Origin: F23-D06 sp045116675
Lineage (GTDB): Bacteria; Bacteroidota; Bacteroidia; Bacteroidales; WCHB1-69
Length of the DNA stretch: 58,539 nucleotides
NCBI GenBank assembly: GCA_045116675.1
Contig: JBGUMF010000040.1
Coordinates: 1-58,539 of the forward strand
Direction of reading: 5' to 3'
This document shows, in pieces, positions 41,504 through 49,063 of this stretch. The stretch's first letter is position 1, and the number at the start of each line of letters is the position of its first letter. Under the pieces are notes generated by a model. That model had not been told where the DNA came from, did not search any database, and worked only from the letters and a program-made list of their open reading frames with translations. The translations under genes were made by a program, and so were the position numbers.

Positions 41504-41752
41504 TTACTTTCGTTTCTTTAGCTCCCTCATGTGTTTTAGTCCCTCGTATGAGGACTTGCGCAGCTCGATGTCTCTGCCTGCAACCCTGCAGACGTACACC
41601 TGTTTCCATTCGTCCCATCGGAATGTGCTTTCTGGCATGTCGATGAGCATGCTTAATAGCGCATCTTCCATTGCCTCGGTGCTGGCTGTCCGTTGGCTCG
41701 GGGAATTGAATCCGTTAAGCAGTCTGGATGGGATATTGTCGTCGTTATACAT
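41504..41752 (-). CDS. Small hypothetical protein, 82 aa
   Basis: I do not recognise it. From the ATG it is 82 residues; a TTG 18 codons upstream would give 100. It is soluble and ends in a basic helix (YEGLKHMRELKKRK). The middle segment FRWDEWKQVYVCRVAGRDIELRK looks like a beta hairpin, so a real fold is plausible. It is isolated between the gyrA-operon terminator and the korAB terminator, both of which insulate it. No TAnnTTTG promoter is recognised. It could be a small regulator, part of an accessory system or a decayed gene. Confidence 0.5.
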   Translation of the reverse strand: MYNDDNIPSRLLNGFNSPSQRTASTEAMEDALLSMLIDMPESTFRWDEWKQVYVCRVAGRDIELRKSSYEGLKHMRELKKRK

Positions 41753-41839
41753 ATTATGTGAAAGGTTGTTAATTAAGCCATGATAATACGATTCCTGTGA
41801 TGTCAAGAGAATAACGGCAGATCAACTTCTATATTGTTG

Positions 41840-41870
41840 CCTAAAAAAGGGCATCCGTGAGGGTGCCCTT
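41840..41870 (-). terminator. Rho-independent terminator of korAB
   Basis: Read on the minus strand, a 10-bp stem (one G-T pair; plus-strand arms 41847-41856 and 41861-41870) is closed by a 4-nt loop and followed by six T. It lies 24 bp after the korB stop codon. Confidence 0.88.
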
Positions 41871-41894
41871 ATCTATTATCTCGTAATTCTTAAT

Positions 41895-42929
41895 TTATTC
41901 CACCTCCCAGGTGTCGCCGCTGTTGAGCAGGTCGTCCACGCATTTGAATTTGCCGTTGGTCATCTGTTCCTCCATCTGCTCTTCGTAGAGTTGGGTGTAG
42001 GAGGTTTTCTTGACGTTGCGGATAACGCCGAGGGCCACGGGAAGGTCGCCGCTCATGCGGGCCAGCATCATGTGGATGCCGGTGTCTTCCGTTGTCTCGT
42101 CGTGGATCATGATGTCGTCGATGGTGATGCCGTTCTCGCCGATGGTGACGGCTTCGAGGCAGCGTCCGTTGAAGCGGAGGCCTTTGTTCTTTTCTTTGCC
42201 GAAAATCATAGGCTTGCCGTGTTCGAGCACAATAGTACGGTCATCGCGGACGGCGCGGTCGGTGATGGCGGCGTGAGCCTTGTCGTTGAAGATCATACAG
42301 TTCTGGAGCACTTCTACCACGCTGGTGCCGTCATGTTGGGCGGCGCGCGTCATGATGTCCGTGGTGAGGGTGGGTACACAGTCCAGTGCGCGGGCGTAGA
42401 ACGTGCCTTGCGCACCCATGACCAACTCACCGGGATTGAACGGGTAGTCGATCGTGCCGAACGGAGAGGTCTTCGTCACCTGGCCGAACTTGGTGGTGGG
42501 GCTGTACTGGCCCTTGGTGAGACCGTAGATCTCGTTGTTGAAGATGGTGATGTTGAGGTCCTGGTTACGGCGCACCGCATGGATGAGGTGGTTGCCGCCG
42601 ATGGCCATGGAGTCACCGTCGCCCATGCTCACCCAAACGGAGAGGGACGGGTTGGCGAGCTTCACGCCGGTGGCGATGGCGCACGCACGACCGTGGATGC
42701 TGTGGAAACCGTAGGTGTCAACATAATAGGGGATACGGGAAGAGCAACCGATACCGGAAACCATGCAGATGTTCTCCTTCTTGTGGTTGGTCTTCGGGAA
42801 CGTGTTCAACAGGGAGTTGAGGATGGCGTGGTCGCCACATCCCGGACACCATTTGACCATCTGGTCGCTGGTGAAGTCGGCTTTTGTATATTCGCGGTCC
42901 GCTTTGGGAACAAAATGTCTTTCTGCCAT
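41895..42929 (-). CDS. korB: 2-oxoacid:ferredoxin oxidoreductase, beta subunit
   Basis: TPP-binding subunit that decarboxylates a 2-oxoacid, most likely 2-oxoglutarate, to its CoA ester with reduction of ferredoxin; reversible in anaerobes. 344 residues. The conserved KWCPGCGDHAIL lies near residue 26, and the TPP/Mg site is GDGDSMAIGGNHLIHAVRR followed by IFNNEIYGLTKGQYSP near 132. There is no extra ferredoxin domain. The gene lies 36 bp after korA and ends at a strong terminator. In Bacteroidales this enzyme replaces the 2-oxoglutarate dehydrogenase complex; specificity for oxoglutarate rather than other oxoacids is inferred from the two-subunit type. Confidence 0.92.
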   Translation of the reverse strand: MAERHFVPKADREYTKADFTSDQMVKWCPGCGDHAILNSLLNTFPKTNHKKENICMVSGIGCSSRIPYYVDTYGFHSIHGRACAIATGVKLANPSLSVWVSMGDGDSMAIGGNHLIHAVRRNQDLNITIFNNEIYGLTKGQYSPTTKFGQVTKTSPFGTIDYPFNPGELVMGAQGTFYARALDCVPTLTTDIMTRAAQHDGTSVVEVLQNCMIFNDKAHAAITDRAVRDDRTIVLEHGKPMIFGKEKNKGLRFNGRCLEAVTIGENGITIDDIMIHDETTEDTGIHMMLARMSGDLPVALGVIRNVKKTSYTQLYEEQMEEQMTNGKFKCVDDLLNSGDTWEVE

Positions 42930-42965
42930 GATGTTTATGATTATGCTATTGATTACTAACTAAAA

Positions 42966-44816
42966 TTACTTGGCCAAAAGTCTTTCAAATTCGGCTTTCA
43001 GTTCGCCAACCTCAAAGGGCAGTCCCATGATCTTGTTGTATTGGGTCATCGGACATTCGGGGAACTGGGTGCGGAGGTATCCCGCAAATTGGCCGTTGTT
43101 CAGCTCGCATACGACAATCTTCTTGTATTTGCGGAGGATGTCGCCGGTGTTCTTGGGCAGCGGGCAGATATAGTTGAAGTGGGTGTAGGCCACTTTTTTG
43201 CCTTCTCGGTTCATTTCCTCAACGGCCAGTGTCAGTGCGCCGGAGGTGCCGCCCCAGCCTACGACGAGCAGGTCAGCGTCGGGGTCGCCGGTCACTACCT
43301 GGTCGGGGATGAAGTTGGCCACGCGGTTCACTTTCTCCTGGCGGTTGTGCACCATCAGGGCGTGGTTCTCCGGATCCGTGCTAAGCGGTCCGTCGGGGCA
43401 TTTCTCAAGGCCGCCCACGCGGTGGCGCAAGCCTTCCATGCCGGGGAGAGCCCACCAGCGGGCGAACTTCTCCTCATCGCGGCGGAACGGACGGTAGTCA
43501 GGATCGTTGGGAGTGGCCAGACGCGGTGTGATGTCCGGCATGTCGGCCATCTTCGGGATGCGGAACAGCTGGGAGCCGTTGCCGAGGTAGCCGTCGGTGA
43601 GCAGGATGACAGGAGTCATGTGCTCGAGGGCGATTTTGGCAGCGTTGTAGGCCCAGTAGAAGCAGTTGGCACTGGAAGAAGCAGCCACCACCACTAACGG
43701 GGCTTCGCCGTTGCGGCCGTAGAGTGCCTGGTTGAGGTCGCCCTGTTCGGTCTTGGTGGGCAGACCCGTGGAGGGACCGCCACGCTGAACGTCAACAACG
43801 ACGAGAGGAAGTTCCACCATGACGGCCAGACCGAGAGCTTCGCTCTTCAGGGAGAGGCCGGGGCCTGACGTGGAGGTGCAGGCCAGAGCACCGGCGTAGG
43901 AAGCACCGATGGCGGAGCAGATACCGGCGATTTCATCTTCGGCTTGGAACACACGGGCACCCAAGGCTTTATGCTTGGCCAGTTCCACCATCACATCCGT
44001 AGCAGGCGTGATAGGGTAGGAGCCCAAAAAGAGGCGGCGTCCCGATTTCTCGGAGGCGGCCAGCAGACCCCATGCGGTGGCCACGTTACCCGTGATGTTA
44101 CGGTAGCGGCCCTTCGGCATCTGGTCGGCGTGTGCGATTTCGAAGATGTGGGAGTGCATGACCTCCAGCTTGTCAGCGTATTCGTAGCCTTCGGAGAGCA
44201 CGGCCTTGTTCAGCTTCACGATTTCTGGTTTCTTGGCGAATTTGCGCTCCAGATAGGCGAACGTCTGATCCAGTTTCTTATGGGTGGCATAGAAAATGAT
44301 GCCTAAAGCAAACATGTTGCGGCATTTGTCGGTCGTTTTCTTGTCCACACCCTGCTCGGTGCCGATGCGATGCGTGAAGGATGTCACGGGTGCCTTGATG
44401 ATGGTGTAGGCACGCTCCATCTCGTCGGTGAACGGGTGGTCGTTCTCGGTGTAGCCGGCCTTGGTCAGGGCCTCGTCCGTGAAGGTGTCGATGTCCACGA
44501 TGATGGTGGCGCCTTTCTTGGCCCATTTGAGATTGGACTTCAGGGAGGCGGGGTTCATGGCCACCAGGATGTCGCATTTGTCGCCGGAGCTGTAGATGTG
44601 GTTTCCGACGTGGACCTGGTATCCGGACACGCCCGCAATGGTGTTGTGGGGTGCGCGGATCTCAGCCGGATAGTCCGGGAAAGTGGCGATGTCGTTGCCG
44701 GTGAGGGCGGATGCGTCCGAGAACAAGGTGCCCGAAAGCTGCATTCCGTCGCCGGAGTCGCCCGCAAAACGCACGACGATGTCGTCGATTTTTGTAATTT
44801 GCTCGTTTGCTGCCAT
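42966..44816 (-). CDS. korA: 2-oxoacid:ferredoxin oxidoreductase, alpha subunit (gamma-alpha fusion)
   Basis: 616 residues. The N-terminal gamma domain (about 10-190) starts IVVRFAGDSGDGMQLSGTLF, and the alpha pyrimidine-binding domain follows (ATAWGLLAASEKSGRRLFLG). YPITPATDVM and the family signature QRGGPSTGLPTKTEQGDL are near 340-360. The C terminus is the transketolase-like domain with VGWGGTSGALTLAV. This gamma-alpha fusion is the common Kor form in Bacteroidota. With KorB it makes an alpha2beta2 enzyme in the cytoplasm. A TACCTTTG promoter lies about 95 nt upstream. Delta (ferredoxin-type) subunits are not present. Confidence 0.93.
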   Translation of the reverse strand: MAANEQITKIDDIVVRFAGDSGDGMQLSGTLFSDASALTGNDIATFPDYPAEIRAPHNTIAGVSGYQVHVGNHIYSSGDKCDILVAMNPASLKSNLKWAKKGATIIVDIDTFTDEALTKAGYTENDHPFTDEMERAYTIIKAPVTSFTHRIGTEQGVDKKTTDKCRNMFALGIIFYATHKKLDQTFAYLERKFAKKPEIVKLNKAVLSEGYEYADKLEVMHSHIFEIAHADQMPKGRYRNITGNVATAWGLLAASEKSGRRLFLGSYPITPATDVMVELAKHKALGARVFQAEDEIAGICSAIGASYAGALACTSTSGPGLSLKSEALGLAVMVELPLVVVDVQRGGPSTGLPTKTEQGDLNQALYGRNGEAPLVVVAASSSANCFYWAYNAAKIALEHMTPVILLTDGYLGNGSQLFRIPKMADMPDITPRLATPNDPDYRPFRRDEEKFARWWALPGMEGLRHRVGGLEKCPDGPLSTDPENHALMVHNRQEKVNRVANFIPDQVVTGDPDADLLVVGWGGTSGALTLAVEEMNREGKKVAYTHFNYICPLPKNTGDILRKYKKIVVCELNNGQFAGYLRTQFPECPMTQYNKIMGLPFEVGELKAEFERLLAK

Positions 44817-44912
44817 AATGACTGTTTTAGTATGAGTTTTATTTTAATTAATTATAAATCAATATGATAAATAATGTTGACGAGGCTTTTTGTTAGCCTT
44901 TCAAAACGGCGG

Positions 44913-44920
44913 CAAAGGTA
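44913..44920 (-). promoter_or_regulatory. -7 element (TACCTTTG) of korAB
   Basis: An exact TAnnTTTG match on the minus strand, about 97 nt before the korA ATG, so the leader would be long and AT-rich. Confidence 0.55.
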
Positions 44921-45048
44921 ATTATTTTATATGTAAAAATCCATCCGAAAAATAAAAATCCAACCCCAAATCCAATTCATTTGTTGGCTTGTTTCGATGT
45001 CAAAAAAAAAATCATTTTCCCAACCGAGCGTGTTTGTTTTTTTTGTTT

Positions 45049-45074
45049 CTTTGCAGCGCAAAGTACTTTTTGAT
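45049..45074 (+). promoter_or_regulatory. Palindromic operator candidate, copy 1
   Basis: Contains CTTTGC-AGC-GCAAAG (45049-45063), overlapping a second palindrome AAAGTACTTT (45060-45069). A 26-bp block with only three differences recurs before creD. The CTTTG arm overlaps the promoter's likely -7 element (TTTCTTTG), and the block ends 3 nt before the ATG. The neighbouring winged-helix regulator is the obvious ligand. Confidence 0.7.
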
Positions 45075-45077
45075 TTT

Positions 45078-45719
45078 ATGGAAAAGAAAGATATTATTCA
45101 GACACTGGACGACATACGCGACATGATGGCGAAATCCTCGCGCTTCCAGGCCATCAGCGGCGTGTCGATAATCATTGTGGGACTGTACGCCAGCCTGGCC
45201 TCCCTGCTGGTGTTCTTGCTTTTTGGCGTGCGACCGTCAATTTGTCCGGAGCTGTCCAACACCCTTGTACTGAACACCCCGTACCGCATCCGCGTGGCGG
45301 TGCTCGCGGCGCTGGCCCTGTTCATCCTCTCGTTCGCCACCGTTACCCTGATGGCATGGTGCAAGGCCAAACGTCTTAACCTGCCCTTTGCCTTCGACAA
45401 GCGCATGTTCCAGATGATCCTCAACTTCTTCATCCCCCTCGTGGCGGGCGGCCTTCTTTGCCTCGCCCTTATCCTGCAGGGACACTACGGACTTACCTCT
45501 TCCATAATGCTCATATTCTACGGGTTGGCTCTCATCAGCACCCAGCACTACACCTACTCGGCCATGCGCTTCCTGGGCTACGGCGAGCTGCTCCTCGGCC
45601 TGCTCGACTGCTTCACCGTTCAATACGGCTTCCTCTTCTGGTTCCTTGGGTTCGGAGTGTTGCACATTCTGTTTGGAATAGTTTATACTTTGCGTTTCGG
45701 AAAAAAACAGGCGGCATGA
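45078..45719 (+). CDS. Polytopic membrane protein of the CreD cluster
   Basis: 213 residues from MEKKDIIQTLDDIRDMMAK; this start lies just after the operator/promoter block, whereas the longer frame would begin before it. The soluble N-terminal helix is followed by about five hydrophobic helices (near 24-45, 72-95, 110-135, 140-160, 175-200) separated by short basic loops (KAKRLN, RFGKKQAA). No enzymatic motif is seen. The gene overlaps the winged-helix regulator gene by 4 bp (ATGA), so the two are translationally coupled. In Bacteroidota such membrane proteins often accompany this regulator type and CreD; a stress-sensing role for the pair is inferred. Confidence 0.85.
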   Translation: MEKKDIIQTLDDIRDMMAKSSRFQAISGVSIIIVGLYASLASLLVFLLFGVRPSICPELSNTLVLNTPYRIRVAVLAALALFILSFATVTLMAWCKAKRLNLPFAFDKRMFQMILNFFIPLVAGGLLCLALILQGHYGLTSSIMLIFYGLALISTQHYTYSAMRFLGYGELLLGLLDCFTVQYGFLFWFLGFGVLHILFGIVYTLRFGKKQAA

Positions 45720-46021
45720 TTGCAGGTTTCGAACATCTGAACAAGGCTTTTGAGAGCAAGATCCGGCTGGGGATCATGTCGGTGCTGGTGGCCAATGAGT
45801 CGGCGGACTTCACCACGCTGAAGTCGCTGCTGCAGCTCACCGACGGCAATCTGGCCAGTCATACCCGCAGTCTGGAGGAGATGGGCTACATCCGTTGCGA
45901 GAAGTCGTTCGTGGGTCGCAAACCCAACACCCGATTCCTCGCCACCGAGGCGGGCAGGAACGCGTTTGCCGCCCATATCGCCGCCTTGGAGGCCTTCCTT
46001 CAAAATCAGAAGGAATCCTGA
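45716..46021 (+). CDS. Winged-helix transcriptional regulator (HTH_34 type)
   Basis: 101 residues. The start is the ATG inside the ATGA overlap; an upstream frame is open but would overlap the membrane-protein gene throughout. It is one winged-helix domain: FEHLNKAFESKIRLGIMSVL, recognition helix in LLQLTDGNLASHTRSLEEMGYI, wing in KSFVGRKPNTRFLATEAGR. This matches small MarR/ArsR-related HTH_34 proteins. It is translationally coupled to the membrane protein and is followed by a second copy of the palindrome that stands before its own operon, which strongly suggests it regulates both its operon and creD. Confidence 0.9.
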   Translation: MIAGFEHLNKAFESKIRLGIMSVLVANESADFTTLKSLLQLTDGNLASHTRSLEEMGYIRCEKSFVGRKPNTRFLATEAGRNAFAAHIAALEAFLQNQKES

Positions 46022-46044
46022 CCTTGATTTTTTTTGCTTATAAA

Positions 46045-46070
46045 CTTTGTAGCACAAAGTACTTTTTAAT
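46045..46070 (+). promoter_or_regulatory. Palindromic operator candidate, copy 2 (creD)
   Basis: CTTTGT-AGC-ACAAAG (46045-46059) overlaps AAAGTACTTT (46056-46065). Compared with copy 1, one arm changes C to T and the other G to A, so the dyad is kept by compensating substitutions. It lies 23 bp after the regulator's stop and 25 bp before the creD ATG, and overlaps TAAACTTTG, a probable -7 element. Confidence 0.72.
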
Positions 46071-46095
46071 TATTAATCACAAAATCAAAAATGTC

Positions 46096-47427
46096 ATGAA
46101 TGAAGAAAATGTTGAAATGAAAGTTTCTGAAGCAGTCAATCCGGCTCCGAAGGGTGGGGCGGAGAAGAAAGAGTCCACACTGGGCAAGTCGAAGTTGTGG
46201 CTTAAATTGTTGTTGATTGCATGTATTGGCCTCTGCCTGCTGATTCCGCAGCAGATGATACTACATTTGGTGGACGAGCGGAACAGCACCCTGCGGGAGG
46301 CCGAGCAGGAGGTGGGCGGCAAGTGGAGCGGCTCGCAGCGCATTGCGGGCCCGGTGATCTGCATCCCGTCGGTAAAGAAAGACGGCAACAGCCTGTATAT
46401 CCTGCCCGAGAACCTGTCGGTGCAGGGCGACGCCCAGGTGCAGACGCTGCGAAGGGGCATCTTCGACATCACGGTGTTCACCGCGCCGCTCGACATCCAG
46501 GGCGAGTTTGCGTATCCCGATGAGCTCTCTTCGTATGCGTTGAACAAATATGATCTGGAGCGGGCGCATCTTCTGATTGGGGTGCGCGACTTGCGCGGCC
46601 TGACAGAGAATGTGACCCTGCAATGGGGGAATAATTCGTATCCGATGAAGTCGGATAGGGAAGCGGGGCTGGGCTCCGTGCTCCGTTGTCCCGTGGACAT
46701 GAAACCGATATGGAACGGCCAGAAGGTCTCCTTTTCGGTCAAGCTGCATTTGAAAGGCTCCGAAGAGCTCTATTTTGTCCCGGTGGGCAATTCGAACACG
46801 GTAACCCTGACTTCCAACTGCGCCACGCCGAGCTTCGATGGCAGTTATCTGCCGGTGAAACGCGAAGTGGGCGAGAATGGCTTCTCGGCCTCGTGGAAGG
46901 TGCTGGCATTGAATCGCGATTTCTCGCAGGTGGTCATCGACTGGGGTGCCTCTGTCCGCGAGTCGGCTTTCGGGGTGAACATGAAGGTGCCCGTGGAGCA
47001 GTACCAGCAGACCACCCGGGCTGTGAAGTACGCCTTCCTGATCATCGCGCTGACCTTCTCGGTGGTGCTGTTTGTGGAAATCCGCAAGGGCAAGCATATC
47101 CACCCGGTGCAATACCTGTTGGTGGGACTGGCGCTCATTCTCTTCTACACGCTGCTGCTGTCGTTTTCCGAGCACATCGCCTTCCTGTGGTCGTATGTGA
47201 TTGCCTCGGTGATGACAGTGGGGCTCATCACGGCATACATGGCGGCGGTGCTGAAAATACGCAAGACGGCATTTGCCATCGGGGCGTTGCTGTCGGCATT
47301 ATACCTATTTATATATGTCTTGCTGCAATTGGAAAGCTACGCTCTGCTGGTGGGCAGTGTAGGCCTGTTTGTCATCCTGGGCTTGGCGATGTACGCGTCG
47401 CAGAAGGTGGACTGGTACCGGGAGTAG
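46096..47427 (+). CDS. creD: CreD-like inner membrane protein
   Basis: 443 residues from MNEENVEMKVSEAV; the longer frame overlaps the regulator gene. One TM (about 34-56, LWLKLLLIACIGLCLLIPQQM) is followed by a large beta-rich periplasmic domain (about 65-295, including the family motif REAEQEVGGKWSGSQRIAGP) and a C-terminal bundle of five to six TMs. CreD (colicin-tolerance/envelope integrity) responds to CreBC in E. coli; no CreBC is present here. Control by the adjacent winged-helix regulator through the operator copy upstream is inferred. Confidence 0.9.
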   Translation: MNEENVEMKVSEAVNPAPKGGAEKKESTLGKSKLWLKLLLIACIGLCLLIPQQMILHLVDERNSTLREAEQEVGGKWSGSQRIAGPVICIPSVKKDGNSLYILPENLSVQGDAQVQTLRRGIFDITVFTAPLDIQGEFAYPDELSSYALNKYDLERAHLLIGVRDLRGLTENVTLQWGNNSYPMKSDREAGLGSVLRCPVDMKPIWNGQKVSFSVKLHLKGSEELYFVPVGNSNTVTLTSNCATPSFDGSYLPVKREVGENGFSASWKVLALNRDFSQVVIDWGASVRESAFGVNMKVPVEQYQQTTRAVKYAFLIIALTFSVVLFVEIRKGKHIHPVQYLLVGLALILFYTLLLSFSEHIAFLWSYVIASVMTVGLITAYMAAVLKIRKTAFAIGALLSALYLFIYVLLQLESYALLVGSVGLFVILGLAMYASQKVDWYRE

Positions 47428-47493
47428 AGATTGTAGTCTTTTAAACTTTCGCCCCCACGGGAAATCTACACGCGCCGTTCGCAAATATTTTTG

Positions 47494-47501
47494 TATTTTT
47501 G
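47494..47501 (+). promoter_or_regulatory. -7 element (TATTTTTG) of the FKBP gene
   Basis: An exact TAnnTTTG match, 36 nt before the ATG, in the 110-bp spacer after creD. Confidence 0.6.
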
Positions 47502-47537
47502 CGGCCGTTTAGAATTAAACACTAAATCCATACAACA

Positions 47538-48236
47538 ATGAAGAAAGTATTAACCATCGGATTGTGCCTGTTGTTTGTAGGTGGCACATTAACCGTAAAA
47601 TCCCAAGAAGAAATGACGAAAGATCAGAAAACCAGTTACGCTATCGGTATCAATTTCGGTACACAGGTGAAAAATGACGAGGTTCCATTGGAAATGGATG
47701 CCTTCATGAAAGGTGTTCGCGACGGCATGGCTGGCCAGAACCAGTTTACGGAACAGCAGATGCAGGAGATCTTCATGCAGTTCCAGATGGATATGCAGGC
47801 CAAGCAGCAGGCCAAACAAGCCGAGCAGGCCGGTAAAGCAGTGGAAGAGAAGGCCAAAGGACAGAAGTTCCTGGAAGAGAATAAGAAAGACCCTGAGGTG
47901 AAGGTCACGGCTTCCGGTCTCCAATACAAAGTGCTCACCGAGGGCAAGGGCAACAAACCTTCCGCCACGAGCAAGGTGACGGTGAAATACACCGGCAAGC
48001 TCATCGACGGCACGGTGTTCGACTCCACGGACAAGAACAACGGCGGCGAGCCCATCTCCTTCGGCCTCAACCAGGTGATCCGCGGTTGGACTGAGGGCCT
48101 TCAGCTGATGTCCCCCGGCTCCAAGTACATCTTCTACATCCCCTCCGACCTCGCTTATGGCGACCAGGGTGCCGGCAAACTCATCCCCGGCGGCGCGACG
48201 CTGATTTTCGAAATCGAACTGATCAGTTTTGAATAA
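47538..48236 (+). CDS. Secreted FKBP-type peptidyl-prolyl isomerase (FkpA/Mip-like)
   Basis: 232 residues. The signal peptide (about 1-22) is followed by a helical N-terminal dimerisation domain (about 28-120, rich in Gln and Lys: MQAKQQAKQAEQAGKA) and a C-terminal FKBP domain (about 130-232) with VTVKYTGKLIDGTVFDST, VIRGWTEGLQLM and the closing IPGGATLIFEIELI. This layout matches periplasmic FkpA/Mip chaperones that aid folding of envelope proteins. The active-site aromatic and Asp/Trp positions look intact. It has its own promoter and is followed by a perfect 9-bp hairpin. Confidence 0.94.
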   Translation: MKKVLTIGLCLLFVGGTLTVKSQEEMTKDQKTSYAIGINFGTQVKNDEVPLEMDAFMKGVRDGMAGQNQFTEQQMQEIFMQFQMDMQAKQQAKQAEQAGKAVEEKAKGQKFLEENKKDPEVKVTASGLQYKVLTEGKGNKPSATSKVTVKYTGKLIDGTVFDSTDKNNGGEPISFGLNQVIRGWTEGLQLMSPGSKYIFYIPSDLAYGDQGAGKLIPGGATLIFEIELISFE

Positions 48237-48241
48237 TACAG

Positions 48242-48265
48242 AAGGGTAGGTGAGCGCCTACCCTT
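48242..48265 (+). terminator. Terminator hairpin after the FKBP gene
   Basis: A perfect 9-bp stem AAGGGTAGG/CCTACCCTT with a 6-nt loop, 5 nt after the stop. Only TATTATA follows rather than a T-run, so read-through into the next gene, 12 bp on, is possible. Confidence 0.65.
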
Positions 48266-48277
48266 TATTATACCATT

Positions 48278-48991
48278 ATGAATATGATGAAAAAGATATG
48301 CACCTTGTTGTGCTTTCTGCTCTGTGTGGGTCTGCTGACGGCCCAGGTGGAACAGGACTGCGGCGCGGTGGACTGCCCGGGCCGCTGCGGCCGGTTCATT
48401 GACAATAACGGCGACGGCTTCTGCGACCGTGGACGACTCTCCTCGCCCCAGAACACGGTGAAGGAAGAGGCTCCTGCCACGGTGGAGGAGCAGCCTGCCG
48501 CACCCGCAAAGCATGTGGATGCCGCGAAGCCCGAACGCCCATCGGCTGCATCCCAGCCCACCAAGAAAGAGGAGGCTGTTGCCGTAGAGGACACGTTCGA
48601 ACCGCTCGAACCTATCATCGAGGATGACTTCTCGCCCTCGGCACCCGTGGATGCTCCCAAGGAGAAAAAGCCCTACGATTTGATATGGATTTCCCTTGTG
48701 ACACTGGGCCTCTATGCCGTTACTCTCATCCTGGTGAAAACGGGCCGCATGAAACTGGCCGTCCATCGCAAGATTTGGAACTTCCTCTTGCTGATTACTT
48801 TCTTGGTCTCCTGCCTATTAGGATTCTTCTTGGTCATCCAGATCAACTACCATCTGGCCTGGGATGCCCTCGCCACGATACGTTACTATCATGTGCAGTT
48901 CGGCATTGCCATGACGATAGTGGCTATGCTTCATGTTTTGTGGCACATCCCTTATTTCAAGACCTATTTCAAGAAAAAAAAGGGCGAATAG
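48278..48991 (+). CDS. DUF4405-like membrane protein with Cys-rich calcium-loop-like N terminus
   Basis: 237 residues. The signal peptide is followed by a small Cys module (Cys28, 33, 37, 49) whose centre, DNNGDGFCD, looks like an EF-hand or dockerin calcium loop. A Pro/Ala/Glu-rich linker (about 55-130) leads to three TM helices (about 134-153, 167-187, 205-223) with His163, 192, 205, 219 and 223, a pattern suggestive of haem-b binding as in DUF4405/cytochrome-b-like domains. The Cys module plus haem-like TMs could form a small electron-transfer protein. The exact family call is moderate. A T-rich terminator follows the gene. Confidence 0.75.
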   Translation: MNMMKKICTLLCFLLCVGLLTAQVEQDCGAVDCPGRCGRFIDNNGDGFCDRGRLSSPQNTVKEEAPATVEEQPAAPAKHVDAAKPERPSAASQPTKKEEAVAVEDTFEPLEPIIEDDFSPSAPVDAPKEKKPYDLIWISLVTLGLYAVTLILVKTGRMKLAVHRKIWNFLLLITFLVSCLLGFFLVIQINYHLAWDALATIRYYHVQFGIAMTIVAMLHVLWHIPYFKTYFKKKKGE

Positions 48992-48997
48992 ATTCAT

Positions 48998-49028
48998 CGG
49001 GAGGGATTTTTTCTCTCCCGTTTTTTTT
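48998..49028 (+). terminator. Rho-independent terminator after the DUF4405-like gene
   Basis: An 8-bp stem with one G-T pair (CGGGAGGG with TTCTCCCG-type arm, 48998-49005 and 49013-49020), followed by eight T. The parC promoter starts at its 3' edge. Confidence 0.8.
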
Positions 49029-49029
49029 G

Positions 49030-49037
49030 TATCTTTG
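49030..49037 (+). promoter_or_regulatory. -7 element (TATCTTTG) of parC
   Basis: An exact TAnnTTTG match, 26 nt before the parC ATG, immediately after the terminator T-run. Confidence 0.65.
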
Positions 49038-49063
49038 CCGCCTGAAAAACCAAACCTGAACCT

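Noticed and set aside
44997..45077. Longer start for the CreD-cluster membrane protein
   Set aside because: That ATG lies before the operator and likely transcription start, and the added residues are low-complexity.
45458..45715. Longer start for the winged-helix regulator
   Set aside because: It would overlap the membrane-protein gene throughout. The ATGA junction gives a normal 101-residue protein.
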